Shown in pieces: positions 44,283-56,432 of a stretch of DNA of 64,000 nt. Under the pieces are notes generated by a model. It made no database searches. It had not been told where the DNA came from and was given only the letters and a program-made list of their open reading frames with translations. The first letter of the stretch is position 1. Each line of letters opens with the position of its first letter. The DNA is from Ustulina deusta (taxonomy: Eukaryota > Ascomycota > Sordariomycetes > Xylariales > Xylariaceae), in NCBI GenBank assembly GCA_023159155.1, contig JAJNNX010000006.1, forward strand, positions 1,302,001-1,366,000, read 5' to 3'. A program made the translations under genes and the position numbers.

Positions 44283-47189
44283 ATGTGCATTCTTATCTAC
44301 TACATCTGCTCGAAGTGCTTCTGTGGTTATCCACGGTTCACTGAGCGTTGCAGTTCCATGCACCCACCTCTGATACATTGTCCTACAAGCACACAGTTCA
44401 AGTTTCGGGTAGTTGAAGAAACGGAATGCCATCTGCATCCACATCACGCCCCACTCTTACATCTTGGAGCTAATGGTGAAGATACCGTTCTCTCTGTTAG
44501 CCCATCCGGTTCTGGTCCTGTCATTGAGGAAGTTACCCATATTCCCCTCGAGCAAGACGGTACTGCCAGCAGAGCTGCAGAGGATTGTACAACCCTACAG
44601 ATTGCGCCTATTCTGCGTTCCGCATCATTTGAAGCATCCCATGTCGAGAACACACATAGGGCACGAGACGAGCAACAGAGTCAGCAAAACGGCCAATCTA
44701 GAAGCGACTTGATCGAGACTACACAGACTACCGACACTGATGGCCGACCGACTGCAGATGGTTGGCGAGCGAATGGCTCATCGTGGAACCACAGAAACTT
44801 TGCTTCTCAAAATCACAGTCGGCCGCAGCGGCGGGCTGCAAATTCTAGCAACGGCTGGGGCAAGGAGAACAGGAACTTTTTCTACAACAAGACTACCAAG
44901 GGCTCAGCTCCCCGCGGCAAACCTCAATCATCGTCTTTCTACGGATATTACGCAAATTGGGGTCCACCAAGAGCTCCTTTTGATTTTCGATACCGAGCTC
45001 GCAGCTACCCTCAGTACCAATACTATCCGTATCAGGCAGCACCGATGCCACCTTTCCAAGCTCCCTCGGTAACCACCCCACCAGGATGCACTTATATGCC
45101 AGTTCAAGGTTGGGGCCAGCATTACCAGCACCGAGGCAGAGCCCCGCCTCCCGGATTCCATGCCAGTTCCAATCAGATGGCCCCCGAGCAGATGCGTGGC
45201 AACGACACTAGTGTTTCTCAACTCAATCAGTATCGGAAGCAGCCCTTCAACCCACAAGCTTCCTGTTTTGAGTCTTATCTAACTGGGAAAGAGAAGTCCA
45301 AGATACTCCGGGAGAACCTGGAACAACTTCAACGTTCCAGTGACGCAGCGTACGGTAATTGCCCGCATCATGGAAACGATCAAAGTTTGTTCAACTGCGA
45401 TGATGGAGACGCCACCCCAGAGACTAGTCCTCCCCTCGTTCACGGCCCTCAGCCTGATATGCCAAATGCGAAAGACGCTTGCCATGCCACGCAGAGAGGT
45501 AACAATCCTTGCTTTCGGCGACGTAGCTTGTCCGAGTCCTGTATCCAACGACTGTCCACGAGTGAAATATCTCGGCCCACCATCCTCTTCAACTACAAAC
45601 AAAACGTCGATGGTAAAGACAAAGAGGATATATTAAGCCCTTCCCCAACTTGGGGTAACGTGTGCCCGTGCAACAAAAGTAATGGCATTGCCACGCAGGC
45701 AAATGGTGATGGAGTAAATGACACAGAGACCCACCAACAGGTGAATTTACTCTGGCGCGAAGAAGTTGAGGGCTGTCCTGAAGCAGGTCAGAATTTTGTT
45801 GTTAATGTTAACCCTCTCAACAACCTCGAGGCTCAAGACCAGGCTATGGAGACCGACTCTGCGGATTTTAGCGAGGCGTCAGTCAGAGCAGAATGTAATG
45901 TCGCCATCAAGCAGGAATCTGATGATGAAGACTACAAACAGAGAATGCTTACTGAATGGATAACCCCAAGTATTCAGACTGACCCCGAAAGTAAGGTCAA
46001 GCTCTATGACATCTCCCTTGCCGCTCAGGGTCAACAAGCACTGAGCCAAGTGCGTTCTGAGGATAGGGAATCAGATGTCGATATTGGGGACTGGCATAAC
46101 GCATTCGAACCACCGCGAGTGCCTCCTAATTCCCCTATCCCTTCTCTATCTTCCTCCGAAGGAACATACACGCATAGCAGCACATTTGAGAATGACAGTC
46201 AGCCCGCCACGAAAGACGATGACATCCATGGAATTGACATGCAGATACACGCCCAGCCCCCGCTCCCAACCGGGGAGGCATTTTTGGATAATGAACCCCT
46301 CAAGGCAACAACGACATCTGAGGCCCCTGTCGCATCTCCCATAGACTTCAACAGCGATGCATCGAGCAAGACTCACGAGACGTCCAGCGCAGACGTATCC
46401 AAGAATATGGCGTCATCACCTCGGCAATCCAAGCCCAATGTTGTAGCTCCAGCTTTAAAATTATGGAGTGCAGTTGTGTCTGGGAAATATGTTCCGTCGG
46501 AATCACCTGATCCCTTCCCAGCTCGGGTTCCGGCTCCCGCAAGTTTCATTCCCACGACCATTCCAACTAATGCATTAGGATTAATCCTTGAGGAGCCCGC
46601 AGCAGACTCACCTGTAACCGCACCCCAGACCTTTCCCGAGCGACCTAACAATGCGTCAACTGTCCCAACCCCGGTTCGACCGATCAGCTCAAAGACGATG
46701 GCTCATCCAACGCCTCCTCCGAATTCCCCAACAAACCCTGCCTCGGCGTCTGCGGCACCGGAACACTCGCTGGAGATGCTTCATTCTGTCTTGGAGCGCC
46801 GGTTTCCCAGCGACTCAAGCTTAGAACCAGACGACTTTGCGGCCGTGACCAAGACCACAAACGGTGAATCCAATGAAACAGCGCCCACTTCGGTTACCCA
46901 GCCAGCTCAGCGTGCCGATTCTACCGCTCCCGCTACACCAGTACAGCCTGTAGAGTCGGCTCCCATGTCGCAGCCTACCCCGACAGCACCTGCACCAACA
47001 TCGGCGGCCACGGAGTCTCGAGCGAGCCCCCCACCTCGCGCCTGGAGCCAATTGTTCCAGGGGTCAGGCAGGGCGAAGAAGCTCACAAGCTTGAAGCCCA
47101 AGTCCGAAAACAGCATAGACGAGGCGAACTGGCCATCTCTCGGGTCATGGGGCGCGAACAATGCACGCAAGCGGAATACATCGTCGTGA
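44283..47189 (+). CDS. Large low-complexity protein with Cys-rich N terminus, function unknown
   Basis: This is a single uninterrupted frame of 968 codons. The first 60 residues (MCILIYYICSKCFCGYPRF, then C and H residues up to HCPTS) form a short Cys/His-rich module found at the start of many uncharacterised fungal proteins and possibly binding zinc (inference). The rest is Ser/Pro/Thr/Gln/Asn-rich. It has an aromatic, glycine and arginine patch at about 170-300 (NFFYNKTTKG, YPQYQYYPYQAAPMPPF) resembling RNA-granule-type low-complexity sequence, and acidic segments follow. The extreme C terminus has DEANWPSLGSWG, a short motif recalling the WPSLG-type ends of RNA-associated proteins. No enzyme domain is visible. 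Length without an intron is unusual for this window. Gene reality is likely; the function is not known. Confidence 0.7.
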   Translation: MCILIYYICSKCFCGYPRFTERCSSMHPPLIHCPTSTQFKFRVVEETECHLHPHHAPLLHLGANGEDTVLSVSPSGSGPVIEEVTHIPLEQDGTASRAAEDCTTLQIAPILRSASFEASHVENTHRARDEQQSQQNGQSRSDLIETTQTTDTDGRPTADGWRANGSSWNHRNFASQNHSRPQRRAANSSNGWGKENRNFFYNKTTKGSAPRGKPQSSSFYGYYANWGPPRAPFDFRYRARSYPQYQYYPYQAAPMPPFQAPSVTTPPGCTYMPVQGWGQHYQHRGRAPPPGFHASSNQMAPEQMRGNDTSVSQLNQYRKQPFNPQASCFESYLTGKEKSKILRENLEQLQRSSDAAYGNCPHHGNDQSLFNCDDGDATPETSPPLVHGPQPDMPNAKDACHATQRGNNPCFRRRSLSESCIQRLSTSEISRPTILFNYKQNVDGKDKEDILSPSPTWGNVCPCNKSNGIATQANGDGVNDTETHQQVNLLWREEVEGCPEAGQNFVVNVNPLNNLEAQDQAMETDSADFSEASVRAECNVAIKQESDDEDYKQRMLTEWITPSIQTDPESKVKLYDISLAAQGQQALSQVRSEDRESDVDIGDWHNAFEPPRVPPNSPIPSLSSSEGTYTHSSTFENDSQPATKDDDIHGIDMQIHAQPPLPTGEAFLDNEPLKATTTSEAPVASPIDFNSDASSKTHETSSADVSKNMASSPRQSKPNVVAPALKLWSAVVSGKYVPSESPDPFPARVPAPASFIPTTIPTNALGLILEEPAADSPVTAPQTFPERPNNASTVPTPVRPISSKTMAHPTPPPNSPTNPASASAAPEHSLEMLHSVLERRFPSDSSLEPDDFAAVTKTTNGESNETAPTSVTQPAQRADSTAPATPVQPVESAPMSQPTPTAPAPTSAATESRASPPPRAWSQLFQGSGRAKKLTSLKPKSENSIDEANWPSLGSWGANNARKRNTSS

Positions 47190-47510
47190 GCTCCTCACTT
47201 GACACACGGCATTTACGAACACTCCCACGGTTTCGGCTCATTGGTTTGACGGTCTTTTCGCTCTGGATTCGGCATGGATATTTTTGATCTTTTGCTTCGA
47301 TTCAGACACCTTGTACTATGTATGGTCTTCGATGTTTTGGTCTTCAGAGTCTCCCACGTTGATTTCCTAGCTGCTGTCACGGTTATGTAAATACTAATGG
47401 ATCGACGACAAAAATGAGAAAAGGAGGGATATAGAATGGCGCACGGTATTTCTGGCTTCTGCTCGACGGCCTATGGGTACAGTCAGAAGAAGCAGATCGA
47501 GAAAAAATGG

Positions 47511-47516
<6 letters not shown>

Positions 47517-47544
<28 letters not shown>
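47517..47544. repeat. Homopolymer A28 followed by AAG-rich tract
   Basis: Twenty-eight A residues are followed by GAAGAAGAAAAAGAAAAAG, about 330 bp downstream of the 968-residue gene's stop. It could be a retroposed poly-A end or simple slippage; no target-site duplication was checked. Confidence 0.9.
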
Positions 47545-49190
47545 GAAGAAGAAAAAGAAAAAGGTGTCGTGCTTGTTGTCACAAAGACTTGTATAAGTCT
47601 TAAAAATAGGTGTGGAAAGGGGTGTTGTTTTATCAGTTTAATAGGTGCAATTCAATATGAACATGTACCAGTACGCGCACTACGATCACAATAGATGCCT
47701 AAATCCCAGAGTAAGATACAGCGTAACAGGTACCCTCGACAGGACTGTGTAGTATCTTGAACTAAGAATCGCTTCTTGTGCGCATGTTTATTTAAGCCCC
47801 ATGAGACTTCAATATAGAAGTTGGCAAGGTCGAGGATTTTAGTATTGTTTTGAGTGCAAGTAAATGAGCTAATACAGGCAGGCTACGAAGTCCGGCCCGA
47901 GACGGAACACGGTATTTGTTGTGACATGACAAAGAAATGCGGGTCATTGAGTTTTGCTAGATACGCCTTGCATTCATAGAAGAACGTCATCCGTACTCCT
48001 ACCCAACTGTAGCAGGGACTTGTGGACAAGGGCTTGAAAAGATATGCGATGTAGTAACAATATTTCCAGGTCCTTAACACTTGTGAGCTTTGGGGCTGAA
48101 TGTCACGAAACGATATGGAGCTCAACCCGGGTTCATAAACTAGCAGTGCGAACTATGACACTCTATTTATACCCGAGAGTCAAACCACGGCCTTCAGCTG
48201 TCTCGCATCCCTTTCCCCCCTTTGATCTTGTATGTCTCCCCTTGATAGGAACGTAGAGCGACGTATAGCTTGTATCGAAGCTTTGGGGTAGGTATTGCCG
48301 TATAACACTTACCAGAGCTCTCAGAGTTAGAGTTGCCACGCGGGTTTATTGTAAAATTATCCCAGATCTATGCTTGCGAGACGTCCCATCTTAAAATCAT
48401 GGGTGCAGATTTACGGCTTGACTTGGCGATCTCCTTCATGAAGTTTATTCGCCTTCGCTTCAGATAAGTAGCATTACCCAGCTTATTAGTTGATGGCGAG
48501 AATCTAGTATCTCACTTGCATAATTTATTTGATATTGCCCCTGAATCAGAACACTTGCGCCACCGGGGAAGAAAAAGCGAATACTACCATCACCGATGCC
48601 ATGTGGGCCTACCGTCCTAGGCATAATCTCAACACCGGAGCTTTTCCTCCGCGGAAGTCGTAAATAAACCATGAATAAGTGGATATATCAACTACAGTTA
48701 GAACACATACTCATTAGTCCGTATACTTTCAGGTTGTAATTTATGATTGTTGCTGTTTTGTGGAGAAATGCCGAAAGGCATCTGGTAGGCGCCGTGACCT
48801 GAATAAAAACCTGGAAACACTAAGCACCTAGTCAACGTATTAACAGCAAGCCTAATAGGTATGAAATTAGGCCTCGATACCCTAATAACTATAAAACATC
48901 TAGGACGGCGTACTGACTACGGCGTACAAGGAAACCCATGTCTGTCTGAAGAGAGAGAGAAAGAGATCGCGATCCGCCCACTTATTATTCTCGAAGGCTG
49001 TACATATATAATTGAGAGCGCAAATTTAAATATATATATATATCTATATATATAATAAGGGCTTAACTGGAGCATGGAGAATAATACTTCAATTTACGAA
49101 TAATCTTCTATGATACCAAAAGTCTGTATCGCCTCTTCTAAGCCTTCTTGAAACAAGGCGGGAATACGAGGTCTACATGAAACTAATTAT

Positions 49191-49216
49191 CGGCCGTCGG
49201 AACTTAGTGACGGCCG
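49191..49216. other. Perfect 8-bp inverted repeat (hairpin)
   Basis: CGGCCGTC and GACGGCCG are perfect inverted copies with a 10-nt loop, in AT-leaning gene-poor sequence. It could be the end of a decayed element or chance. No function is claimed. Confidence 0.5.
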
Positions 49217-52200
49217 GTAAAAATCCCAACTCCAAGTGAGCGCTGAATAGCTGATGATTGAAGGCCAAGACCTTCGTTCCATAGCATATACTGCGTAGAC
49301 CTTCCGTACAACAGACAACTAGGAATGTAACTCCGAGGTGTTTACTCGTCGAAGTCGGGAACAAGTATGCCACTAGATAAGTTAATGGAAGGAGATCAAG
49401 CTTCCAGCCAGCACAAGGCTCTTATTCAGTTCGAATACGAGCACTTCACTGCTAGCTACACGGTTATAGCGGAGATATAGCGCTATGGATGGCAGAAATG
49501 AAGTGTTATAACGGGAAAAGGCCGTAAACTACATAACTCGAGCCGCTCAAGTGATGTGTGTAGACCCAGGTTAATTATTGAAGATAGAAGGTCAAGAATC
49601 GGCTAATCAGCTGGGTTGCCCATACTCTTAGGTACTCTGTACTACAAATACCCTTCACGGTTGCCTCAAGTTGAGAGATAAAGTTAGTCGGTATAAATTT
49701 TTACCAATAAGCTAAGATTGATACAGTCTTACCGAAAACTACCGGAATACCTGTAGTAGGCAGTATACATAAACAAGAATCTCTAAATAATACCAACTTA
49801 GCCCAACGGGAGGGCTTCACGTTCTAATATAGGCCCTTAATAACCCAATAGCATCAAAGAGGTTTGTGCATTTTATTAGAGATGTAGCACGACGCCTTTC
49901 ATACTATAAGATCTGGTATTGGTCCGTGGGAATCAGAAATCGCCACGTCTAGGGTCTTAGAGGGGTTCTGAACAAGCATCTATGCGGGATCGGTTGTAAG
50001 CACCAAACCTTTTCTTGACATGGGAGAGGGCGGTTAGCCAAGTAGTACCACGAAAGGACTTTTGTTGGGGCTTCTAGGCCTTTGCGGCTGTTGAGAGACC
50101 GCTTTGAGTGCTGCACTGGTTCAAGGGTCAATTTTTTGACGTCTTCATATACAGGAATCTCCGAGGAACACCCCATGGGGACCGACAATGCCCTACAAAG
50201 GGCGCGATGCCGGATTGACTCATTAGACGGAGAGGGGTTTCTTTGGGAGCGGCTGAAGCAATAATTCTCGCGCCGATTGGCCATTAGATCTCACCGTCTT
50301 TTTTTTTGCAAGGGACAAATAGGAGAATCGAGGTCCATCCCCTCTATAGCATGCAGTTAGATATCGCGTTGTCACATGATCGGATCTACAACGAGAGCTG
50401 CCTAGTGTAATGCGACAACCAATGGGAGCCGGTTGCTAATGTAGGTACGAAGCACCACTGGAGTCCCGGCATGCTCTAGATCCGCAGGGCAGGGCGGACA
50501 AGCTCTTCTTAGACCCCTTTGGGGTCAGTTCGTACTAGCAAACCGCCAGTCCTATATGATCGATATCGCACGTCTCCAACTATTCGTTCCGGATACATTC
50601 CGGTGCGCGAGATGTATCGTGTTGCAATTGCTTGAATCGCCGATTCTTCAATCATGGCACGCCCAGCGTTGTCATTTCCCAAGGGCCGAAGTTAAAAGAA
50701 ACACGAAGAACACGGCCGACGAAGAAATTTGGCCCCCCCGAAAATCAGGGCTGCTGTCGCAATTGGGGCTGAGTATCCGCTCTTCTGTCTAGTGTTCGTC
50801 CAGTACACCTTGGTTCGATGACGTCGACATGCTTCTGTCGGAGGCCTCCCTCCTGCGGGCACTGCCGCGCGTGCATTTGGGTTGCAACGCCGCATGTACA
50901 AATTTACTCCTTGCCGTGATGGCGGGGGAGATATCGAGAGTTGGCTCGTATGTCGTCGAGACGCGCCACAACGATACCAAGTTGGGTTCGAAAAACGCCA
51001 CAATGATGCCAGATGGGTTGAGCCACGTCAAACGTTTACAGCCAATCAAAAAATTCACAAGACGATACAAAAAAAACAAGGTTGTGGCAAATGGTTGATG
51101 AACACTGGTCCACGCCACAGCAGCCTACTGCGTCCCTGGATTCGCAGAGGCGTCACAGACAGGGGAGAGCTGGTCCGCTTTGCTGCCGAGACCCCAACCA
51201 AGATGGTGATCTCTGAGGCTTTGAGGCTGCCGACTATCCTTGCCGAAAACGGTCAAAAACTTCAGTCTTGTGTTCAGTTTATGTCGCGAAGTTCTACACT
51301 TGCTCGCGCGAAACACCTAGGCCGTCAACATTTCTCGCCACGCAACTCTATTCATTCGTCACCTGCCTCCTACCGTACCACAAAGCAGTCCCGCCCTGGC
51401 GGTTTGGACCCGCCGAGACGGGGCACGACGAACTGCAGGGCCTGCTTGACCGTGGGCTAGGTGCCGCAAACCAGTGCCTCGACTATCTACGGTAGAATTT
51501 GCCATCTCCCCTAATCTTTTCACTCGGAATCGGACAAGCGCGCCGAATCTGCAGTACCCTTTCTATAAGCTTGACACAACAAGTTGCGCGCACATGTTTG
51601 AATCGGTTGTGGCTCGTGAGAGACAGGGTGGAGAGCCCAATAATAACGGTGTGACGTGGGGGACCTTCGGTCAACAGCACATTGCGCGCCTGATCGATTC
51701 TTTCGCTGTTAGTCTCTGAGCACCAACGCGCCTGTACCCCTCTACCCAGCGTATTAATGTGGGTTTGCTTACCACCTGTACCAGTTATTGTCACCATTGG
51801 ATTGCAGCCTTGTCGTCAGCTGTTCGCATTTTGCACGATGTTTATGCCAAGACCAGAGGAGGGGGAGGGGTCGCGAAATTGCTAGTATCTTCCAGAATTC
51901 GCAGAATCAATAAAATGTGATCAAGAACGTAAAAATCGGTGGTTTGGTACCGACGGCGCCTATGTGTAAAATATCGCTCATATTTCCGATGAAAAGACGC
52001 GAGAGATCATCAATAAGCCTATTCATGGTGCCGTAGGGTTACAGGGCTCAAATTCATAAGTATTCGACTTCCGGATATGCCAACGGCGAGGTACATATTC
52101 GTAAGCGAGCGTAGGTCGCTGATATCTTGTCAAGCTAAACCCATATCGGTGGTCTTCTTTGAAAGAAAACCCCGGGAAGAAGAAAAGCCGTCTGCAAAGT

Positions 52201-53340
52201 ATCGACCGTAGATTGTACTGACCGAGGCGTTGAGGCTGTTTTACTATTTCCACAATTTAGTCTCTATACTATGTAGGTATGTAAGTAATGATTGGACGCT
52301 AAACCGGATGCGCTAGCTTTCTTCGACGTCCCCGTAAATTGAACCCATCGACGAGGGTTTGTCCCGGATGGCCCGCATATCGCCGGAGGATTGGGCCTTT
52401 CTGCAGATTGAGAACGATTACCGATTCGACTAGGTACTGTACTGGTACTTGAGTTTGGAGATATGGATCGATTTGCAAGGTTCCATGCATAGGAGAGGAT
52501 CGGCGGGGACAAGCGATCTAGAAGCAGCGCAACGAAAAGGCCCAGACACTGAAAGACAAAAAAACGGGAGCAGCTAAAATGGGGAGCCACTGCGGCCTAT
52601 CAGACAACCCGCAGGAGCTTTTGCTCCGGCCTCACGACTTAGTACATACTCTGTGATTACACAAGACTGGAAAAAAATGTAGTATTGTTGAAGGATCACT
52701 GGAAGTATTGCTTGTTCGTTGTCTTGACAATGAGGGAGGCTGTTTCTGTGGTTTGATTTGCGCCCCGGCCGCAGGGTGACACTTACGAATGCAGGTCGCT
52801 TGCCACAGTCGCTTGCCACAGTCGCTCACCATATAGCTCTGCGAATTGGACGCGCTTGTTGGTCTCCAGTGGCAATTGTCGGGAATATGTGCGACCGCAC
52901 TCTTCTTATGATATCTTCAAACCTCTTCCCATGTATCAAAGTACGCATCCTGTCAGGATTTAGCCACGGATTGACGGATGCTACGCCGCATCACAACTCT
53001 TCGATACTCGCCGCGGCATAGGGCCCTTCACCACAACACACGCCCTTGCAGTTTACTTGTAACGCTTTCGTCTACGGCTTTAATGTGCACTGAGCACCTC
53101 TCGGAGTGCCCTGTTTGTGGGAAGGAATATCTCGTCTTCGTCGAGTTCTGCTGGCAATTCCACCCGCCCTTACTGCGCTGCCCCGTGGGGATCACCCAGG
53201 AAAATGAAGACATGCAGGAAGGGCGTTGTCCGAGTCCAGTGTGTCCATATAGCCGCACAGGGGGCTGTAATGTCAGTTGACACCAAAACGGAGCCGGCCC
53301 GACTCTTCGGTCTGGGTACTCTCCGCAAACTTGAGAGTAT

Positions 53341-54761
53341 CTACAGTTTTCGAATGCTACCGGCACCTACTTCGACGAACTGGTCTATCCCTCGGTAACT
53401 CGGAATCTCAAAGTCATACTTCTTCGCGATTGCCGGGGAGACAAAACTGTTGGCTTGTCAGCTGCGACCAGACAGGCACTCAATAGTAAGGATACGCACC
53501 GCCCTCCAATGAAATGCCGACCCTTGAAGTGCTGAACCAGAGGCTTGGGTGCTGTAAGGCTGACCAGGTACGCAGGGTTGAACTTGCTTCCCAGACCGGA
53601 TTGTGGCGGACCAGTCTCGATATCCCAAGAAGATGGGGCGTCAACGGATGTCACAGGAAGTTTTGTTTCTTCGAGCGCTCTGATCACCGCGGGGAACGGC
53701 TCGCGAACCTCGCCCGAAAAACTGAAGCCTTGTCCGGATAAGCATTACGATATTATGACTACACGAACACGATACCTTACCAAAGACAGCATCGACGACA
53801 TGATCTGCAGATTTTATAGCTGACGTGAAGTCATCCACAAACACAACTTCAAGGTCTTCCAGTTGCTTGGCAAGTCGCTATGCGAAAACTCAGCATGGCA
53901 GAATTTTAGTAGGATAGAGCACGGCGTGTGTGAATGAGACATGAAATTAGTTGTGATTGTTACTAGACGAATAAGAGAAAAGGTGCAGAGTGGGCTGGAC
54001 CTCACGGCGGACTAGACTAGAGTGACGGGTCATAGTAGAGTATACTATAATAATATACTTCTATACCGAATTCATATCCAAGAAAGACTATCAAGGGTCG
54101 GGCTGTATGATGGGAAAACCTACATACCTGGTAAAGGTCATTCTTGCTACGCTTTGGGTAGTAGACGGAGGGTTGATATCCACTGCAACTCTTAGAGTCA
54201 GTTATCGTATTTCAAGCGGAGCTGGCGAGTGTTTCGCAGCCGTCGGAAGCTTCCAGGATATCATTCCGATGCGAAAAAATAGCCCCCACGTTCTCGCAGT
54301 CACAAACAAGAAGAGCATTGCTCTGGAAATTACTTACTAATGTCGAAGATGACGGGCAGCAACCAAACCGTCACCACCTGAATTTGTTAGCCGATGTTCG
54401 TCCACTCCGTATTGTACGGGATAGGTCGCGCGCCCCTACCGTTGTTTCCCGGACCACAGGCCACGAGGATTCTGCTGCCCTTGCTGGGTGGGTGCACATG
54501 ATGAACTATGAAAGCCATGTGAGCAACAAGGTGAGGGTCGGGTTGTACACCGCAACAAACGGCAAGCACACACCGACTTGTGAAACAGATAACCCAGCGA
54601 GCTCCATGAGCTGGTCAATGGAGAAAGCACCGGTGCTCATAAGCTCCTGGTCTAGGGCCGCAGCTGCTTTAGCCGAAAGCGTCTGTGGGTATGGTGTAAG
54701 CCAGGAAGTTTGACTAAGTCCTAGGCAGGCCTTCTGCTGGCGAACTCACTTTGAGCGCCAT
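53341..54761 (-). CDS. NAD(P)H-hydrate epimerase (YjeF N-terminal domain)
   Basis: Eight exons (54761-54750, 54682-54574, 54505-54440, 54377-54338, 54182-54128, 53877-53781, 53728-53500, 53446-53341) sum to 714 nt and give 237 residues. The first exon is only 12 nt (MALK). The protein reads ALDQELMSTGAFSIDQLMELAGLSVSQ, then [23 protein letters not shown] with the conserved GNNGGDG, VVDAVFGFSFSGEVREPF, SVDAPSSWDIETGP and NPAYLVSLTAPKPLVQHF, ending FIGGRFVSPAIAKKY. It repairs hydrated NADHX/NADPHX by epimerising the R form so the dehydratase can act, often in mitochondria (family knowledge). No single open frame shows the gene; every splice joins in frame. It is divergent from the MRPS16 gene. 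Confidence 0.95.
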
Positions 54762-55187
54762 TGCCAGCGCAATCGGTAATAATGCGCAGCACAGAGAGGG
54801 CAGATGGGGAACTATGTGCGAGGATGATAATGGCGACGATGGTGATGACGATGGCGATTTAGGTAAGTTGGAGGGGTTCTAGTGAAGTGCGATGGTGTTA
54901 GGGCGAGCAGGAGGTAATTATGTAGGGTGGTAGCTATTCTCGACTGACATCGACCCTGGAGCATCTTCCTTGTTATATGATTGGCTAGCGTTAATTCGTA
55001 GCATGCACTATGTCATTTTAGTGGGTCAGTGACGTTGATTGGCTACAGCGGATCAACCCGACCCCGGCTCCGCCAAAATTACCGATTGCGACGGCTCCTG
55101 CGACTGGGAACCCATACCAGCACAGAAGTCTTCACGATTGGAGACTGTGACCAGCCAAGCTCGACCGGAACATCCACAACAGTCGCC
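54762..55187. promoter_or_regulatory. Bidirectional promoter region NAXE / MRPS16
   Basis: The 426 bp between divergent start codons hold both promoters. GAT/GAC-rich sequence precedes the epimerase and an AACAGTCGCC context the MRPS16 ATG. No gene is seen in it. Confidence 0.5.
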
Positions 55188-55670
55188 ATGGTCGTCAAAA
55201 TCAGACTGGCGCGTTTCGGGCGCAAAAATTCTCCCTTCTACAACATAGTCGTTGCGCATGCGAGGTGAGTCCGACCGACCTGGCATATTCACGCGACGAT
55301 CAAGCCACTGATCTTCCCCCCGAAACTTATAGGACGGCGCGAAATAGCAAGCCCCTCGAGGTGATAGGCACATACGACCCCGTCCCCAAGCCAGACCCGT
55401 ACGATGATTCTGGGCGGCTACACAAGGATATCAAGCTGGATGCGATACGGGCGCGGTACTGGATCGGCGTAGGTGCACAGCCAACGGATACTGTCTGGCG
55501 ATTACTGTCCCTGGTATGAGATAAGATGCTTCAGGAACTTCATTGAGTGGTGAGGATATTAACATGCCACCTTGTAGCTCGGCATCATGGAACCGAAGTA
55601 TCGCAACACGGACCCACGAACATCACCTGTTCTCCCGCGCGAAGCACTCCCCCAACAGACCTCCACATAA
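55188..55670 (+). CDS. MRPS16: Mitochondrial ribosomal protein bS16m (MRPS16)
   Basis: Three exons (55188-55264, 55333-55513, 55578-55670) encode 116 residues. The protein starts MVVKIRLARFGRKNSPFYNIVVAHAR, the conserved S16 opening, then TARNSKPLEVIGTYDPVPKPD and LDAIRARYWIGVGAQPTDTVWRLLSL, all core S16 landmarks. A short fungal tail follows (LGIMEPKYRNTDPR to QQTST). It binds small-subunit rRNA in the mitoribosome (family knowledge). Splice joins are phase-consistent. The first 68-nt and second 64-nt introns are typical for the window. Confidence 0.94.
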
Positions 55671-56432
55671 CCGCCTGCCCCAAGAGTGAAGGTGTCCGTC
55701 CCCAGTGCTAGAGACCGGCGTCAGACTATCCCCTCCCCCGATAAAACCACCGGTTGAGGGAAAACACGACTATATTGTTAGATTTATGTATAAAGCATCG
55801 AAAACGCGTTGGCGAACACATCCGTTGGCTTATACCATAACGGGCTGAAAGGAAGGACGAGCACGAGAATCACCTCCGAACTAACTGGCAGAGTTTCGAC
55901 AAATTTACCGAAACCATGGAGTGATAGACCACTTAAAGGTTGCATCTCGAGTAATGTGTTCGTGTACATCAAAATCGGGAGTGTCGGCCTGTTGAGATCT
56001 ATGAACGGGGCGAATCTACTATCCACCAGGTGTATCAAAGATGGGACCCAGTGGCGATTTCGTACCTATATACACTGACCAAGTGCACACGAAACGCAGT
56101 CTCAAAGCATGTTAAACATAATCTCGTGGCTTGTATTGAATAGGAGAACATGGTGTTTCATATTTGTCACGCGGTTTCTGTTCTATTCTTCGACCATGTG
56201 AGGGCAACCGAGACACAGCGAGACAAATTGCCCCGGCAGAATACATGTTCGGATATTTGGATTGAACTGAGCTGTGGTCCCATGATTCTATCGTCGGCGG
56301 AAGATGGGAGGGCATCTACCTAGATCCCCAACAAGTCTCATATATTGAGTTATATACAGAGGCAACGCATCCAACTTGCCCTCACAAAGACTGGACTTGT
56401 AGTGTTACTATCATGCTAAATAATTTGCATGT
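55671..56432. other. Intergenic region between convergent genes
   Basis: No gene is recognised in about 760 bp. It holds the MRPS16 and MCC alpha 3' ends; open frames on both strands have no domains. Confidence 0.5.

Larger units (their letters stand above)
47190..53340. other. Gene-poor region with short relic-like frames
   Basis: Over 6 kb hold no gene I can support. Candidates such as 50556-51495 plus (several overlapping frames, one ending LLDRGLGAANQCLDYLR), 49949-50284 minus and 48460-48672 minus look protein-like in places, but they lack a known domain, starts and splice joins. A perfect 8-bp hairpin CGGCCGTC/GACGGCCG lies at 49191-49216. AT-rich text at 48.8-49.9 kb may be decayed transposon sequence. 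Confidence 0.45.

Noticed and set aside
47883..48125. 80-codon minus-strand frame
   Set aside because: No recognisable domain, in gene-poor sequence with open frames on both strands.
49400..49950. Decayed retrotransposon in the 49.4-49.9 kb AT-leaning segment
   Set aside because: The text looks degenerate but I could not identify RT, integrase or terminal repeats, so no mobile element is claimed.
50511..50526. GACCCC/GGGGTC hairpin resembling a terminator
   Set aside because: Fungal nuclear genes do not use such terminators and no gene ends there.
50556..51495. Cluster of overlapping plus-strand frames in the 50.5-51.5 kb interval
   Set aside because: Parts look protein-like, but no known domain, no consistent splicing and competing frames; a relic or chance.
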